41,630 nucleotides of DNA from Deltaproteobacteria bacterium (GTDB lineage Bacteria; Myxococcota_A; UBA9160; SZUA-336): NCBI GenBank assembly GCA_029261895.1, contig JAJDAK010000042.1:1-41630 (forward strand), read 5' to 3'. Below are positions 25,092-34,079 of the stretch, piece by piece (the stretch's first letter is position 1; every line of letters begins with the position of its first letter). The notes below the pieces were generated by a model, which saw nothing but the letters and a program-made list of their open reading frames with translations, did no database searches and was not told where the DNA came from. The position numbers and the translations under genes were made by a program.

Positions 25092-25108
25092 CGCAAGCTT
25101 AGCTTGCG
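25092..25108. repeat. 17-bp inverted repeat just before the alcohol dehydrogenase start
   Basis: cgcaagct-t-agcttgcg is a perfect 8-bp-arm inverted repeat with a 1-bp centre, ending at the GTG/ATG start of the dehydrogenase on the minus strand. In RNA it would place a hairpin across the ribosome-binding area; in DNA it could be a dimeric-repressor operator. No U-tract follows, so it is not a typical terminator. Confidence 0.5.
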
Positions 25109-25134
25109 GATGCTTTCGCGTACAACGCTTTGTG

Positions 25135-26418
25135 TTAGCGCTTGTCCATGGGAACGTAGGGCCGAACCGTCGCGCCCGTGTAGATTTGCCGCGGGCGACC
25201 AATCGCCTGACCGTCACCTTGTAACTCGCTCCACTGCGCGATCCAACCCGGCAACCGACCCATCGCGAAGAGCGCGGTAAACGCTTCTACCGGGATGCCG
25301 ATCGCATCGAAAATGATCCCCGAATAGAAATCTACGTTGGGATAGAGTCGTCGTGTCACGAAGTAGTCGTCCTCAAGCGCGATTCTCTCCAGATCAACCG
25401 CGATCTCGAGCAGCTTGCTGTTCACGCCCATTTTCTCGAGCACGTCGGCAGATGCCTTTTTGATAATATTCGCGCGCGGATCGTAGTTCCGATAGACGCG
25501 ATGACCAAAGCCCATCAGTCGCGAGGTATCGTCGCGATCCTTTGCACGATCAACGAATTGACGCGCATTGAGTCCTTCCGCGGCGATCTCTTCGAGCATC
25601 TCGATCACCTGCTGATTCGCGCCGCCGTGCAACGGGCCCCAGAGCGCGCTGATGCCGGCAGAGATACAGGCGAAGATATTGGCCTTGGAACTTCCGACAA
25701 GCCGTACCGTGCTCGTTGAACAGTTCTGTTCATGATCCGCGTGGAGGATCAACAGAATATCCATCGCTCGAACCACGACCGGGTCGACCTCGAACGCTTC
25801 ACACGGATTTCCAAACGAAAGCCGCAAGAAATTTTCGATGTAGCTCAGTCGGTTGTCTGGATAAATGAAGGGCTGGCCCAACGCATGCTTCAACGAGTAC
25901 GCGGTAATCGTTGGGAACTTCGCGATTAGACGTTCGATAGAAGACGCGACCTGTGCATCATCTGCTGGATTGAGATCTTCAGGGTAAAACGTCGACAGCG
26001 CTGAAACGACTGCAGCACATACTGCCATCGGGTGCGCGTCCTTCGGGAACGCTCGGAACAGTCGCTTGAGATCCTCGTGCAGCAGCGTGTGTCGCATGAT
26101 GCCGTGATTCCAGCGATCCATTACTTCTCGCGTGGGCAACTCGCCGTGGATGAGTAGGTAGGCCACTTCAAGGAACGTGCTCTTCTCGGCAAGCTCTTCG
26201 ATCGGATAACCGCGGTAGCGCAAAATTCCTTGGTCACCGTCGATGAAAGTGATGGCACTCTTACAACTGCCCGTGTTCTTGTAACCCGGATCAAGAGCAA
26301 TCAGTCCCGTCTCAGAGCGAAGATTCTGAATATCCACGCCACGTTCGCCTTCACTCCCTTCGATAATCGGAAGGTCGTAGCTCTTGCCATCCACTTCGAG
26401 GCGGGCAGTATCGTCCAT
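25135..26418 (-). CDS. gltA: Citrate synthase (type II)
   Basis: A 427-residue citrate synthase, the normal size. The frame is open to 26586, but ATG 26418 (MDDTARLEV) follows AAGGAG by seven bases, so I reject the 56-residue extension. Catalytic regions: ILHADHEQNCSTSTVR (about 230-245), SALWGPLHGGANQQVI (catalytic His, about 262-277), MGFGHRVYRNYDPRA (about 308-322) and the Asp in YPNVDFYSGIIF (about 365). It condenses oxaloacetate with acetyl-CoA at the entry of the TCA cycle. The start MDDTARLEVDGKSYDLPIIEG resembles hexameric, NADH-sensitive Gram-negative enzymes (read as DGKSYDLP). Confidence 0.96.
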   Translation of the reverse strand: MDDTARLEVDGKSYDLPIIEGSEGERGVDIQNLRSETGLIALDPGYKNTGSCKSAITFIDGDQGILRYRGYPIEELAEKSTFLEVAYLLIHGELPTREVMDRWNHGIMRHTLLHEDLKRLFRAFPKDAHPMAVCAAVVSALSTFYPEDLNPADDAQVASSIERLIAKFPTITAYSLKHALGQPFIYPDNRLSYIENFLRLSFGNPCEAFEVDPVVVRAMDILLILHADHEQNCSTSTVRLVGSSKANIFACISAGISALWGPLHGGANQQVIEMLEEIAAEGLNARQFVDRAKDRDDTSRLMGFGHRVYRNYDPRANIIKKASADVLEKMGVNSKLLEIAVDLERIALEDDYFVTRRLYPNVDFYSGIIFDAIGIPVEAFTALFAMGRLPGWIAQWSELQGDGQAIGRPRQIYTGATVRPYVPMDKR

Positions 26419-26726
26419 CTCTTCTCTCCTTCCCCTTGGATTATTCGGGGTTCTGATCGGGTTTTCTAGCTCCGAATCCGCTGCAACCGCGATCTGAACC
26501 GCGGGGCCAGGTACGGCCCCGGGACCGCCATCGAAGCATTCGCTGCTGTTGGAGCTGGAAGCCTTAACGACGACTGAGTGATCCACTATAGCCCTAAATA
26601 GGGGTCATCTGCACGTTAGCTGCGTATCACGACAGACAAGCCATCCCAGCAAATGACGCAACGAGTAGGTACACTGAGGCTCGTATTCGCCGAATTGTCA
26701 GGCCATTCGATAACCAAGGTGGAAAT
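26419..26726. promoter_or_regulatory. Divergent 308-bp regulatory region between gltA and the DUF374 gene
   Basis: No gene is seen here. It holds the gltA ribosome-binding site (AAGGAG, minus strand, 26431-26426), a GC hairpin cggggcc-aggtac-ggccccg at 26502-26521 that would lie in the gltA leader, and a small inverted repeat cccta-aa-taggg near 26593-26604. TATAGT on the minus strand (26590-26585) is a possible gltA -10 without a convincing -35. AAGGTGG upstream of TTG 26727 serves the rightward gene. Confidence 0.5.
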
Positions 26727-27431
26727 TTGACGCCACGCAGCAAAAAACTTCGCCATCGAATTACAAACTGGCTGCTGCCCCTCGGACCATTTCTGGTGCG
26801 CCTACTGGGTCTGACGCTGCGCTTCCGTTTTGAGGGCGAGGACCGGCTCCAAGAGATTATCGCTACCGGGCAAAGAGTGATCCTCGCCAGCTGGCATAGC
26901 CGCGTCATTCTGGCGGCGTGCTACATGCGCGAATTACGACCGGTCGTCGTCATGATCAGCCGCAGCCGCGACGGTGAATACATCGCGGAGATCGCGGAAC
27001 GGCTCGGCATCGATACGATTCGCGGATCCAGTTCCCGCGGCGGAGGCACCGCTGTCCGTGAGCTCATCGACCAAATTCGAGGCGGTAAACTCGCTGGGCA
27101 TTTCGTAGACGGACCTCGCGGACCGGCCGGCTCGATCAAACCAGGCATCGTCTACGCCGCGCAACACAGCGGAGCTTGGATCATTCCGTTCTACGGAACC
27201 GCCGTAACCCGCTTCGATACCCATAGTTGGGATCGCATGCAGGTGCCCCTGCCCTTTAGCCGTGTATTGGGTCGTGTGGGTGCGCCGATCGCGGTACCCG
27301 CCGACCTCTCTCGGGAGGAATTCGAGAGCATTCGCAAGTCCGTCGAAGAAGAGATGCACCGCGGTTACGCATCGCTGGAGGCCGAATCAAAAGCTCGTCA
27401 ATTACCTGCTCGCGCTACTTCCGACGGATAA
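26727..27431 (+). CDS. DUF374 lysophospholipid acyltransferase family protein
   Basis: A 234-residue protein starting at TTG with AAGGTGG upstream. DUF374 members belong to the LPLAT superfamily and are thought to acylate lipid A or phospholipid precursors at the inner membrane. Visible family words are VILASWHSRVILAA (about 51-64, with the His of the HxxxxD-like block I), ISRSRDGEYIAE (about 78-89), RGSSSRGGGTAV (about 99-110) and FVDGPRGPAGSIKPG (about 126-140). One hydrophobic N-terminal segment (about 16-32) could anchor it. The glutaredoxin gene follows after 77 bases. Confidence 0.88.
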   Translation: MTPRSKKLRHRITNWLLPLGPFLVRLLGLTLRFRFEGEDRLQEIIATGQRVILASWHSRVILAACYMRELRPVVVMISRSRDGEYIAEIAERLGIDTIRGSSSRGGGTAVRELIDQIRGGKLAGHFVDGPRGPAGSIKPGIVYAAQHSGAWIIPFYGTAVTRFDTHSWDRMQVPLPFSRVLGRVGAPIAVPADLSREEFESIRKSVEEEMHRGYASLEAESKARQLPARATSDG

Positions 27432-27508
27432 ACTCTACCCGCAGAAAGTCCGACAAGTCACAGTGAAGACGGTAAACAGCACCGTTTTTCATTGGAGGCA
27501 CTAATTCT

Positions 27509-28108
27509 ATGCGCGGCGTATTCGCGATTCTGTTCATGCTTGGTGGTGTGATCGCACTGTCGATGAACGGCATGTTGACGCTGCGCAAGGTTTTGGACGC
27601 TACTGGTATTGATGCACCCATAGTCAATGTCTTCGTACCGCCAGAGGATGAGTCACCCAAAGTCGACGAGCCGCGCAAGCAGGTGTACTACCAGTTCATC
27701 GACGACGGCGGCGCGGTTCGCTTCGCGAGTTCGCGCGATGAAATTCCAGAACGTTGGCGCGAACGCGCGGGCCGTATCGAAATGTCTGGGCCTCCTCCAA
27801 CCACCCCTGGCGAAGCACGCTCGATTCGCGAAACACGTGCCAGCCGAGTGATCGCTGCAACGCGTGCCAAGCAGCCACAGATCACGATGTATTCCACACA
27901 AACCTGCGGCGTTTGCAAAAAAGCCCGCGCGTATATGGACAGCAAAGACATTTCCTATGTAGATAAGGACGTCGACACCGATCCCGAAGCCGGCCAAGAG
28001 TTTCGTGCGAAGGGCGGACGGGGTGTTCCGCTGATCGAAATTGATGGCGAGGTCATGCGGGGTTTCGATCAGGATCGCTTCGACGAGATTCTCGCCGCCA
28101 AGTCCTAA
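27509..28108 (+). CDS. Membrane-anchored DUF4124-like plus glutaredoxin-domain protein
   Basis: A 199-residue protein with three parts. An N-terminal hydrophobic segment (about 4-25) is a signal anchor. A DUF4124-like strand pair YYQFIDDGGAVRFASSRDEIP (read as YYQFIDDGGAVRF, about 61-73) follows. The C-terminal glutaredoxin fold (about 121-199) has the redox pair CGVC (about 133-136), the cis-Pro in GRGVPLIEIDG (about 171-181) and GFDQDRFDEIL. It probably acts as a periplasmic or membrane-facing disulfide reductase or glutathione-dependent redox protein. The ATG has GGAGGC upstream (tggaggcac). Confidence 0.88.
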   Translation: MRGVFAILFMLGGVIALSMNGMLTLRKVLDATGIDAPIVNVFVPPEDESPKVDEPRKQVYYQFIDDGGAVRFASSRDEIPERWRERAGRIEMSGPPPTTPGEARSIRETRASRVIAATRAKQPQITMYSTQTCGVCKKARAYMDSKDISYVDKDVDTDPEAGQEFRAKGGRGVPLIEIDGEVMRGFDQDRFDEILAAKS

Positions 28109-28233
28109 ATGCACCGACGCTCCTGTCGCGTGTGACCCTCCTGTTCACTGTTGCGTACAACTGACCTCAAGCAGCATGCGAAAACATGCGAAGAGTTGTT
28201 GGGTTTCCGCCTCAAAGGTCCGATAGGGTCATC

Positions 28234-30111
28234 ATGGGTCAGCAAACCAAGGACGACGACAAAGAGCGCAGCAAGGCGGCAACGCAGATCAGCGATTCCG
28301 ATCCGCGCCCCTGCCTCGCGCTATCTGAACTCACCGAGCTTCTCTGTGGAACAGGTCTTCTAACATCGCAGCAAGCGCGCGATATAGAGACGCGAGCGAC
28401 AACTCTAAAGAGTCGCGTCCTGAAGGAGAAGGTGGGATCGGTCCGCTCTCAGGCAGCGAATCGATATGATGTATCTGGGCCGGAAATCGTCGCCGCAGCC
28501 GCGTTGCCTCATCCACAAAAAGATCATCGTCGAATCGATGAAGACGCGATCGCGATGTCACTCGCCGAAAAAGGCAACCTTCCCTACGTGAAGATCGACC
28601 CGTTGCGGTTGGACGGTGACTTGATCACGAAGACCTTATCTCGACCGTTTGTTCGTCGACACGTTGTCGTTCCTATCGAGGACGACGGCGAAACCCTGCG
28701 ACTGGCGATCACGGATCCTTTCGACTCTATGTTGCGCGAGACGCTCGAGTCTCTCGTTCAACGACCATTGGTCTATTCGGTTTCCGCGAAACGCGACATT
28801 CTGTCTGTCATCGATCGCGTCTATGGTTTTCGTTCCAGCATCGCGAAAGCACAGGATGAGCTCGGAGAATCTCGGGCTGACAGTGCCTTGGTTCAACTTG
28901 TTGAACTGCGCTCCGACGATGAGCTCGCGAGCGGCAGCGATGAGCACGTCATCGCTGCGGTGGACTACCTGCTCAACTATGCATTCGAGCAGCGCGCCTC
29001 CGATATTCACATGGAACCACGCGCGGTCGATGCGGTCGTTCGATTTAGAATCGATGGAATCTTGCACGATATCGAAATCTTGCCGATCGCGGTTCACGCA
29101 GCCGTCACATCTCGCATCAAAGTCCTCGCACGCATGAACATCGCAGAGCGGCGGCGCCCCCAAGACGGACGTATCAAGACCGTACGAGGTGAGCGTGAAG
29201 TCGAACTTCGCGTTTCCAGCCTGGCTACCGCGTTCGGCGAGAAAGTGGTCGTGCGGGTCTTTGATCCCCAAATCTTGATGGCTGAAGTACAGGACCTAGG
29301 CTTCGGCGATATCGAACGTGAGCGCTACGAAAAGTGGATCACCTCGCCGAGTGGTTTGATCTTGGTCACGGGGCCAACAGGCTCGGGCAAGACGACGACA
29401 CTGTACTCGACGCTGCGATATTTATCGGGGCCGGAGATCAACATCACGACCGTTGAAGATCCGATCGAAATGGTCGATCCGCGGTTCTGCCAGGTACAGG
29501 TACAGAGTCAAATTGACGTCAATTTTGCCAGCGCGTTGCGATCAATCTTGCGGCAGGACCCCGACATCATCATGGTCGGTGAGATTCGCGATACCGAAAC
29601 GGCCCAGATGGCAGTACAAGCGGCGCTCACGGGACATCTCGTGTTCTCGACTGTGCATACGCGCGACGCATCGGGCGCAGTCACTCGTTTGACCGAACTC
29701 GGTGTTGAACCGTTCCTTCTTTCCAGCGTGCTTCGCGGCGTACTCGCACAACGCCTGATTCGATGCATCTGTCCACACTGCGCCGCCGACGGATACATGA
29801 CACCAGACCAAGTTTCAGCTCTTGGTTTGAAAATTCCTATTGAGCGGCGTGAACGCTTGGCCGTGCGTTGGGGCGAAGGTTGCATCGAATGCCGCCACAC
29901 GGGCCTCTACGGTCGCGCGGGCGTGTTTGAAATGCTCGACATCGGACCTCGCATCCGTGGCCTAATTAAGACGGGTCAGGACGCAAACGAGATTGCGCGC
30001 GCGGCGCGGGTGGAAGGCATGGAAAGCCTGCGTGAGAATGCGTTGCGAGCCCTCGCAAACGGCACCACCACGTTCGAAGAAGTTCTACGGGTAACGGCAG
30101 ACGGCGAATGA
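28234..30111 (+). CDS. GspE/PilB-type secretion or pilus assembly ATPase
   Basis: The frame is open from 28186; ATG 28234 (625 residues) is the likely start, with a weak GGG upstream. It has an N-terminal GspE_N/MshEN-like domain (about 60-190, SLAEKGNLPYVKIDPLRLDGD region), then the ATPase core: Walker A GPTGSGKTTTLYS (about 379-391), Asp-box with VEDPIEMVDP, Walker B-type DPDIIMVGEIRDTET (about 443-457), His-box TGHLVFSTVHT and a zinc-binding tetracysteine CICPHC...GCIECRHTG (about 510-555). Such ATPases power type IV pilus or type II secretion pseudopilus assembly from the cytosolic face. No other pilus genes are in the window, and the next gene overlaps by four bases. Confidence 0.92.
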   Translation: MGQQTKDDDKERSKAATQISDSDPRPCLALSELTELLCGTGLLTSQQARDIETRATTLKSRVLKEKVGSVRSQAANRYDVSGPEIVAAAALPHPQKDHRRIDEDAIAMSLAEKGNLPYVKIDPLRLDGDLITKTLSRPFVRRHVVVPIEDDGETLRLAITDPFDSMLRETLESLVQRPLVYSVSAKRDILSVIDRVYGFRSSIAKAQDELGESRADSALVQLVELRSDDELASGSDEHVIAAVDYLLNYAFEQRASDIHMEPRAVDAVVRFRIDGILHDIEILPIAVHAAVTSRIKVLARMNIAERRRPQDGRIKTVRGEREVELRVSSLATAFGEKVVVRVFDPQILMAEVQDLGFGDIERERYEKWITSPSGLILVTGPTGSGKTTTLYSTLRYLSGPEINITTVEDPIEMVDPRFCQVQVQSQIDVNFASALRSILRQDPDIIMVGEIRDTETAQMAVQAALTGHLVFSTVHTRDASGAVTRLTELGVEPFLLSSVLRGVLAQRLIRCICPHCAADGYMTPDQVSALGLKIPIERRERLAVRWGEGCIECRHTGLYGRAGVFEMLDIGPRIRGLIKTGQDANEIARAARVEGMESLRENALRALANGTTTFEEVLRVTADGE

Positions 30112-31574
30112 GTGCAAAAGCCGCCCAAGAACTCGAGCTGTTGATTCATTCCGGCTGGCGCCTCGTGGTGCTGGAAACATCGGAAGAAGAACGCGCCGTC
30201 GAAATGCTCGAACTGATCGCCCGCTCGTGTAAGCGTCGCTTCCATCAATGGTCGATCGCCTCAGGCCTGGTGCCCGACGGAAAAGGCTCCGGTTCACTCG
30301 ACGAAGGACTCCGGGCGATTTCGACCCACGCTGAGCCATCGATCTACGCCCTCTTAGATGCGCACCGCATATTGCAAGACCCTATGGCTGTGCGACGACT
30401 GCGTGATCTCATACCGGTACTCGGCGAACGCCTTCAAACACTCGTGCTCATTGGCCCGATCTTGGATCTTCCGATCGAACTCGTACGTGAAGCCGCCACG
30501 GTCGAACTCCCGCTTCCCAATGCCGAAGAGCTCGAGGAGCTCTTTCTGGTACAAACGAAGGACGCGAGTCCAACGCTGGTGAATGCTGCAGTGCGAGCCG
30601 CGTTGGGTTTATCCTCGGCGGAAGCGGTTCGGGTATTTCGTAAAGCCTGCCGTGTTTCCGGGGGTCTTAACGAAGAAACCATCCACACGATCGTGCGCGA
30701 AAAACGCCAAGCGTTGCGGCGCACACCCGCATTGAGTTTTCATGACGCTCAAACCGATCTTCAAGACCTTGGCGGCTTGGGCGAACTGAAGCGCTGGCTG
30801 CAAGAACGACGACGCGCATTCGATGAGGACGCGCGCAGCTTCGGACTACCGATTCCTCGAGGCCTGCTACTCCTGGGTGTGCAGGGTTGCGGCAAATCCC
30901 TCTCAGCAAAAGCGGTGGCACAGGAATGGCAGTTCCCCCTACTGCGGCTCGATCTAGCGGCAGCGTTCGGCGGGGGCGACCGAAGTCCTGAAGCCACGAT
31001 TCGCGAAGCCATCAACGTCGCCGAGTCGATCGCGCCTGCGGTGATGTGGATCGATGAAATCGAAAAGGGTTTTGCCGCCAGCGATAACGACCCTCGTGCC
31101 AGCCGCGTATTCGGCTCTTTTTTAACCTGGCTATCTGAAAAGACTTCTCCGGTCTTCGTCGTCGCGACCGCCAATGATGTCATTCATCTGCCGCCGGAAC
31201 TGTTGCGGCGGGGGCGCTTTGATGAACTCTTCTTCGTCGATCTACCAACCGAGGTGGAACGTTTGGAGATACTCGCGATTCATCTCAAAAAACACGGACG
31301 TGACCCAAAACAGTTCCATCTCGAGGAACTCGCGGTTCAAGCCGAACGACTTTCAGGCGCTGAGTTGGAGCAAGTGGTGGGTGCTGCCCTGTATACCGCG
31401 TTCGCCCAATCGCGTGATCTCAACGATAACGACCTCGCCAACGCAATCACCGACACCGTTCCCCTCTACGACACGTACGAGGAACGCATCAAGGAACTTC
31501 GCGATTGGGCCCGACACCGAGCACGTCCAGCATCGCTTGATGCGAAAATGGTCGACCTCTTTCACAAAGCCTAG
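30108..31574 (+). CDS. Ycf46-like AAA ATPase
   Basis: A 488-residue AAA+ protein of the Ycf46 type. A non-ATPase N-terminal region (about 1-200, opening with [19 protein letters not shown]) is followed by the AAA module: Walker [14 protein letters not shown] (about 256-268), Walker [11 protein letters not shown] (about 311-320), sensor 1 [15 protein letters not shown] (about 350-364) and the arginine-finger RRGRFDE (about 367-373). The lid domain carries [19 protein letters not shown] (about 417-435). It shares an ATGA overlap with the GspE/PilB-type gene, so the two are co-translated. The role is unknown; coupling suggests remodelling or control of the secretion ATPase. Its stop is nested with the convergent sulfatase stop (CTAG). 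Confidence 0.88.
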   Translation: MSAKAAQELELLIHSGWRLVVLETSEEERAVEMLELIARSCKRRFHQWSIASGLVPDGKGSGSLDEGLRAISTHAEPSIYALLDAHRILQDPMAVRRLRDLIPVLGERLQTLVLIGPILDLPIELVREAATVELPLPNAEELEELFLVQTKDASPTLVNAAVRAALGLSSAEAVRVFRKACRVSGGLNEETIHTIVREKRQALRRTPALSFHDAQTDLQDLGGLGELKRWLQERRRAFDEDARSFGLPIPRGLLLLGVQGCGKSLSAKAVAQEWQFPLLRLDLAAAFGGGDRSPEATIREAINVAESIAPAVMWIDEIEKGFAASDNDPRASRVFGSFLTWLSEKTSPVFVVATANDVIHLPPELLRRGRFDELFFVDLPTEVERLEILAIHLKKHGRDPKQFHLEELAVQAERLSGAELEQVVGAALYTAFAQSRDLNDNDLANAITDTVPLYDTYEERIKELRDWARHRARPASLDAKMVDLFHKA

Positions 31575-32935
31575 GAACGGGGCTGACGGAGATCGATGGC
31601 CGCAAAGCTCGAATAGTTCAGAAAATCGCGCTGCTCCGGCAAACCGGGATGCGGGTATGGCAACACTGGCAGCGGCGCACCTTCGGGCTGACCCTCGTAA
31701 TACGCACCCTCACCCCGAACCACGTTCACCATCTCGCCGATCACCGACATGCACTCGATCGGCGAAGCTTTCGACAGATATTGATTCACCCCATCGAAGT
31801 GTTCCGGCAATAACTCCTTAAAGAAGAATAGAAACGGTTCCATCCAGATACGACACATCTCTGTGCGCAACCGGGTTACCACATCGGCCAAGACGCCCGA
31901 GTCGTACGCCGTATCTTCCTGCTCCGCCCATGCGTATTCAAACGTCCAACTACGACGTAAGGGATGGTGACCACGATCGTCCAATAGATTCCGCTGTTCC
32001 CCTGGGTCGGCTTGCAGATCGTAGAGTTCTTCCTGCAAGCCCTTGACCGCTGTCTGCCAAGAATAGTGTGCGATGTACTTCCAATCATTCTCTCGAATCG
32101 ACGTGATACGATGCGGCTGAAAGACGAATAGTGTGTCGGAAACGATTTGCTGCGGTGGCGAGACCTTGTGCCCGAGTATGAGATCGTAGACTTGCTTGAG
32201 GCTATGGGGTTCGTGGATCGTCTGCGGATTCGCGTCGCTGATGATGCACGGAACGTGAATACCCTGTTCGTAAAGGAAAAACCCGTGGCCGAAGAGATTC
32301 GCCTGCTCCCCCGTCATGGTGCCGTGGTCGGCGCAGACGATAAGTCGTGTGTCATCCAGGTCTAGCCCGTCGAGTAACATTCCTACCGCGATATCATCTT
32401 CCCAAACATAACGCTCCGTAGCGTTGCGCCATTCCGATTTTACTGACTCATCACAGGGCCTATCGGGACAGCAATGTGCGACGATAAAAAACGGCTCATC
32501 GGTTTTCTGTGCAACATCCAGAACCATCGCCGCAGCTAGCGTGGACCGAGCAGCTTCCTCTGGAATCGGTAACGCTTCGACATGTTCGCTACCGTAGATT
32601 TTCGGTGCATAATCGTCAAAGAATCCATCGTAACAGCTAAAGAAACAACGATAGCCTCGATCATGCATTACATCGAAGAGATGATCCGGGTTGAAGCCCG
32701 TGCCAGTGTAATCGAGCCGCGGCAGTTGGTAGGGGTACTGCCCAGAAAGCACCGACGCCAACGCCATCGCGGTCGAAGCCGACGGACTGATCATCTTCTC
32801 GAATTTGATTCCTTGTGCGGCGAGTCGATCCATGTTCGGCGACGGGTAGCTGCCACCAAACGTCTTAAAAAAGCTTGCGCGTTTGGACTCGAAACTCAGC
32901 AGAACAACGTTACGCTTCGCTTCGAGCTGGATCAT
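31571..32935 (-). CDS. Sulfatase-superfamily hydrolase without the usual Cys/Ser nucleophile
   Basis: A 454-residue alkaline phosphatase/sulfatase-fold protein. Recognisable parts are NVVLLSFESKRASFF (about 9-23), SPNMDRLAAQGIKFE (about 32-46), ALASVLSGQYP (about 62-72), LIVCADHGTMTGE (about 206-218, metal ligands) and the HGFFLYEQGIHVPCII strand (about 223-238). At the CxPSR nucleophile position it reads STAMALAS, placing Thr where Cys or Ser normally is, as in phosphotransferase branches. The first metal-ligand Asp of ISIDTLRAD is Glu here. No signal peptide is seen, so it appears cytosolic. It overlaps ptmE by four bases (ATGA), suggesting work on a nonulosonate-linked phosphorylated or sulfated sugar. 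Confidence 0.78.
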   Translation of the reverse strand: MIQLEAKRNVVLLSFESKRASFFKTFGGSYPSPNMDRLAAQGIKFEKMISPSASTAMALASVLSGQYPYQLPRLDYTGTGFNPDHLFDVMHDRGYRCFFSCYDGFFDDYAPKIYGSEHVEALPIPEEAARSTLAAAMVLDVAQKTDEPFFIVAHCCPDRPCDESVKSEWRNATERYVWEDDIAVGMLLDGLDLDDTRLIVCADHGTMTGEQANLFGHGFFLYEQGIHVPCIISDANPQTIHEPHSLKQVYDLILGHKVSPPQQIVSDTLFVFQPHRITSIRENDWKYIAHYSWQTAVKGLQEELYDLQADPGEQRNLLDDRGHHPLRRSWTFEYAWAEQEDTAYDSGVLADVVTRLRTEMCRIWMEPFLFFFKELLPEHFDGVNQYLSKASPIECMSVIGEMVNVVRGEGAYYEGQPEGAPLPVLPYPHPGLPEQRDFLNYSSFAAIDLRQPRS

Positions 32936-33993
32936 TGATTCTCGCCGAAGAATTTCTCGAAATCTGTTCGTGCTAATTCTAGATCGCTCGCCCGCCCAAT
33001 ATCGATCCAGTACTCACGAATCGGAAACACGACCGCGGTATCACGGTCTGCAATCAGTCGATTAAAGACGTCGGTCATGTCTTGGCGTTCGCCTTTTTTG
33101 AGCTCGCTAACCACGTCCGCATCGACAGCATAGATTCCCGCATTGACGAGATACTTCAGCTCGGGCTTCTCATCGATTGCAACCAATTGGCGATCCCGGA
33201 CTCTCGCGACGCCATAGGGAACCGTAAAGTCATAGTGGCTGACGCACATCGTCGCGCGTGCGCGCGACTCATGATGGAACTGAAGCAGGTGTCGAAAGTT
33301 CAGTTTCGTGAGCACGTCACCATTCACGATAACGATCGGATGTTCCTCCTCCGTCGGCAGCAACGACAACGCACCCGCGGTTCCAAGACGACTCTCTTCT
33401 TCGATATAGCAAATCTCAACGCCGAGCGACGAACCATCACCGAAGTAGTCGCGAACCTTCTCACCGAGATAGTTAATTGTGATGTAGAAGCGCTGGAAGC
33501 CCTGCGTGCACATCTCTCGAATAATGGTTTCCAAGAGCGGCTTTTCACCGATGGGTAGAAGAGGTTTCGGGCAGTCGCTTGTCAACGGATGCAGACGCGA
33601 ACCGAGTCCGCCTGCCATCAACACAACACATCCGGGCAACGGCTCGCTCGTTAAAAGCTCTGACAGTAGTTCAAGACCGACAACGTGACCCTCAATATCG
33701 AGAACGGGAAGGTGATCGATCCCTTGATTTCGCATGAACGTCTTCAGAAAGTCCGTGTCATCGTTCACGGAGGCCGTTTGAGGAGAACCGTTCATGATCA
33801 TGCTCACGGGATCATGAAGTGGAACGCCTTCCAGGATGCCACGTCTCACGTCGCCATCCGTGACCACACCGAGAAGCTTGTTCTCTTTATCGACAACGAG
33901 CGCCAGCTTAAGCGACGCGTCATCAACGACGCGGAGCGCATCGAAGATCGGCGTTTCTGGACCCAGTAGCGCGTTCTGCCAGTTCTTTTTCAT
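32932..33993 (-). CDS. ptmE: CBS-domain sugar nucleotidyltransferase (PtmE-like)
   Basis: A 353-residue two-part protein. Residues 1-115 are a pair of CBS domains (VVTDGDVRRGIL at about 43-54, GIDHLPVLD at about 91-99). Residues 120-353 are a nucleotidyltransferase with the signature MAGGLGSRLHPLTSDCPKPLLP (read as MAGGLGSRLHP and CPKPLLPIGEKPLLE, about 126-156), VIVNGDVLT (about 224-232) and EYWIDIGRASDLE. In Campylobacter, PtmE of this architecture makes GDP-glucosamine for legionaminic acid. The gene lies between NeuC/LegG-like and sulfatase-like genes, which supports that assignment. CBS domains suggest adenylate-dependent control. Confidence 0.85.
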   Translation of the reverse strand: MKKNWQNALLGPETPIFDALRVVDDASLKLALVVDKENKLLGVVTDGDVRRGILEGVPLHDPVSMIMNGSPQTASVNDDTDFLKTFMRNQGIDHLPVLDIEGHVVGLELLSELLTSEPLPGCVVLMAGGLGSRLHPLTSDCPKPLLPIGEKPLLETIIREMCTQGFQRFYITINYLGEKVRDYFGDGSSLGVEICYIEEESRLGTAGALSLLPTEEEHPIVIVNGDVLTKLNFRHLLQFHHESRARATMCVSHYDFTVPYGVARVRDRQLVAIDEKPELKYLVNAGIYAVDADVVSELKKGERQDMTDVFNRLIADRDTAVVFPIREYWIDIGRASDLELARTDFEKFFGENQ

Positions 33994-34079
33994 CTAGATG
34001 CTCTCAATGACCTACTCAACAACGGCAACTTAGCGGCAGAACCAAAGCCAAGTATCTGATTCACCGTCGTAACCGTCGT

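Noticed and set aside
26419..26586. 56-residue N-terminal extension of citrate synthase
   Set aside because: The internal ATG 26418 has an ideal AAGGAG at seven bases and gives the family's normal start and length. The extension is low-complexity (Ser- and Gly/Pro-rich).
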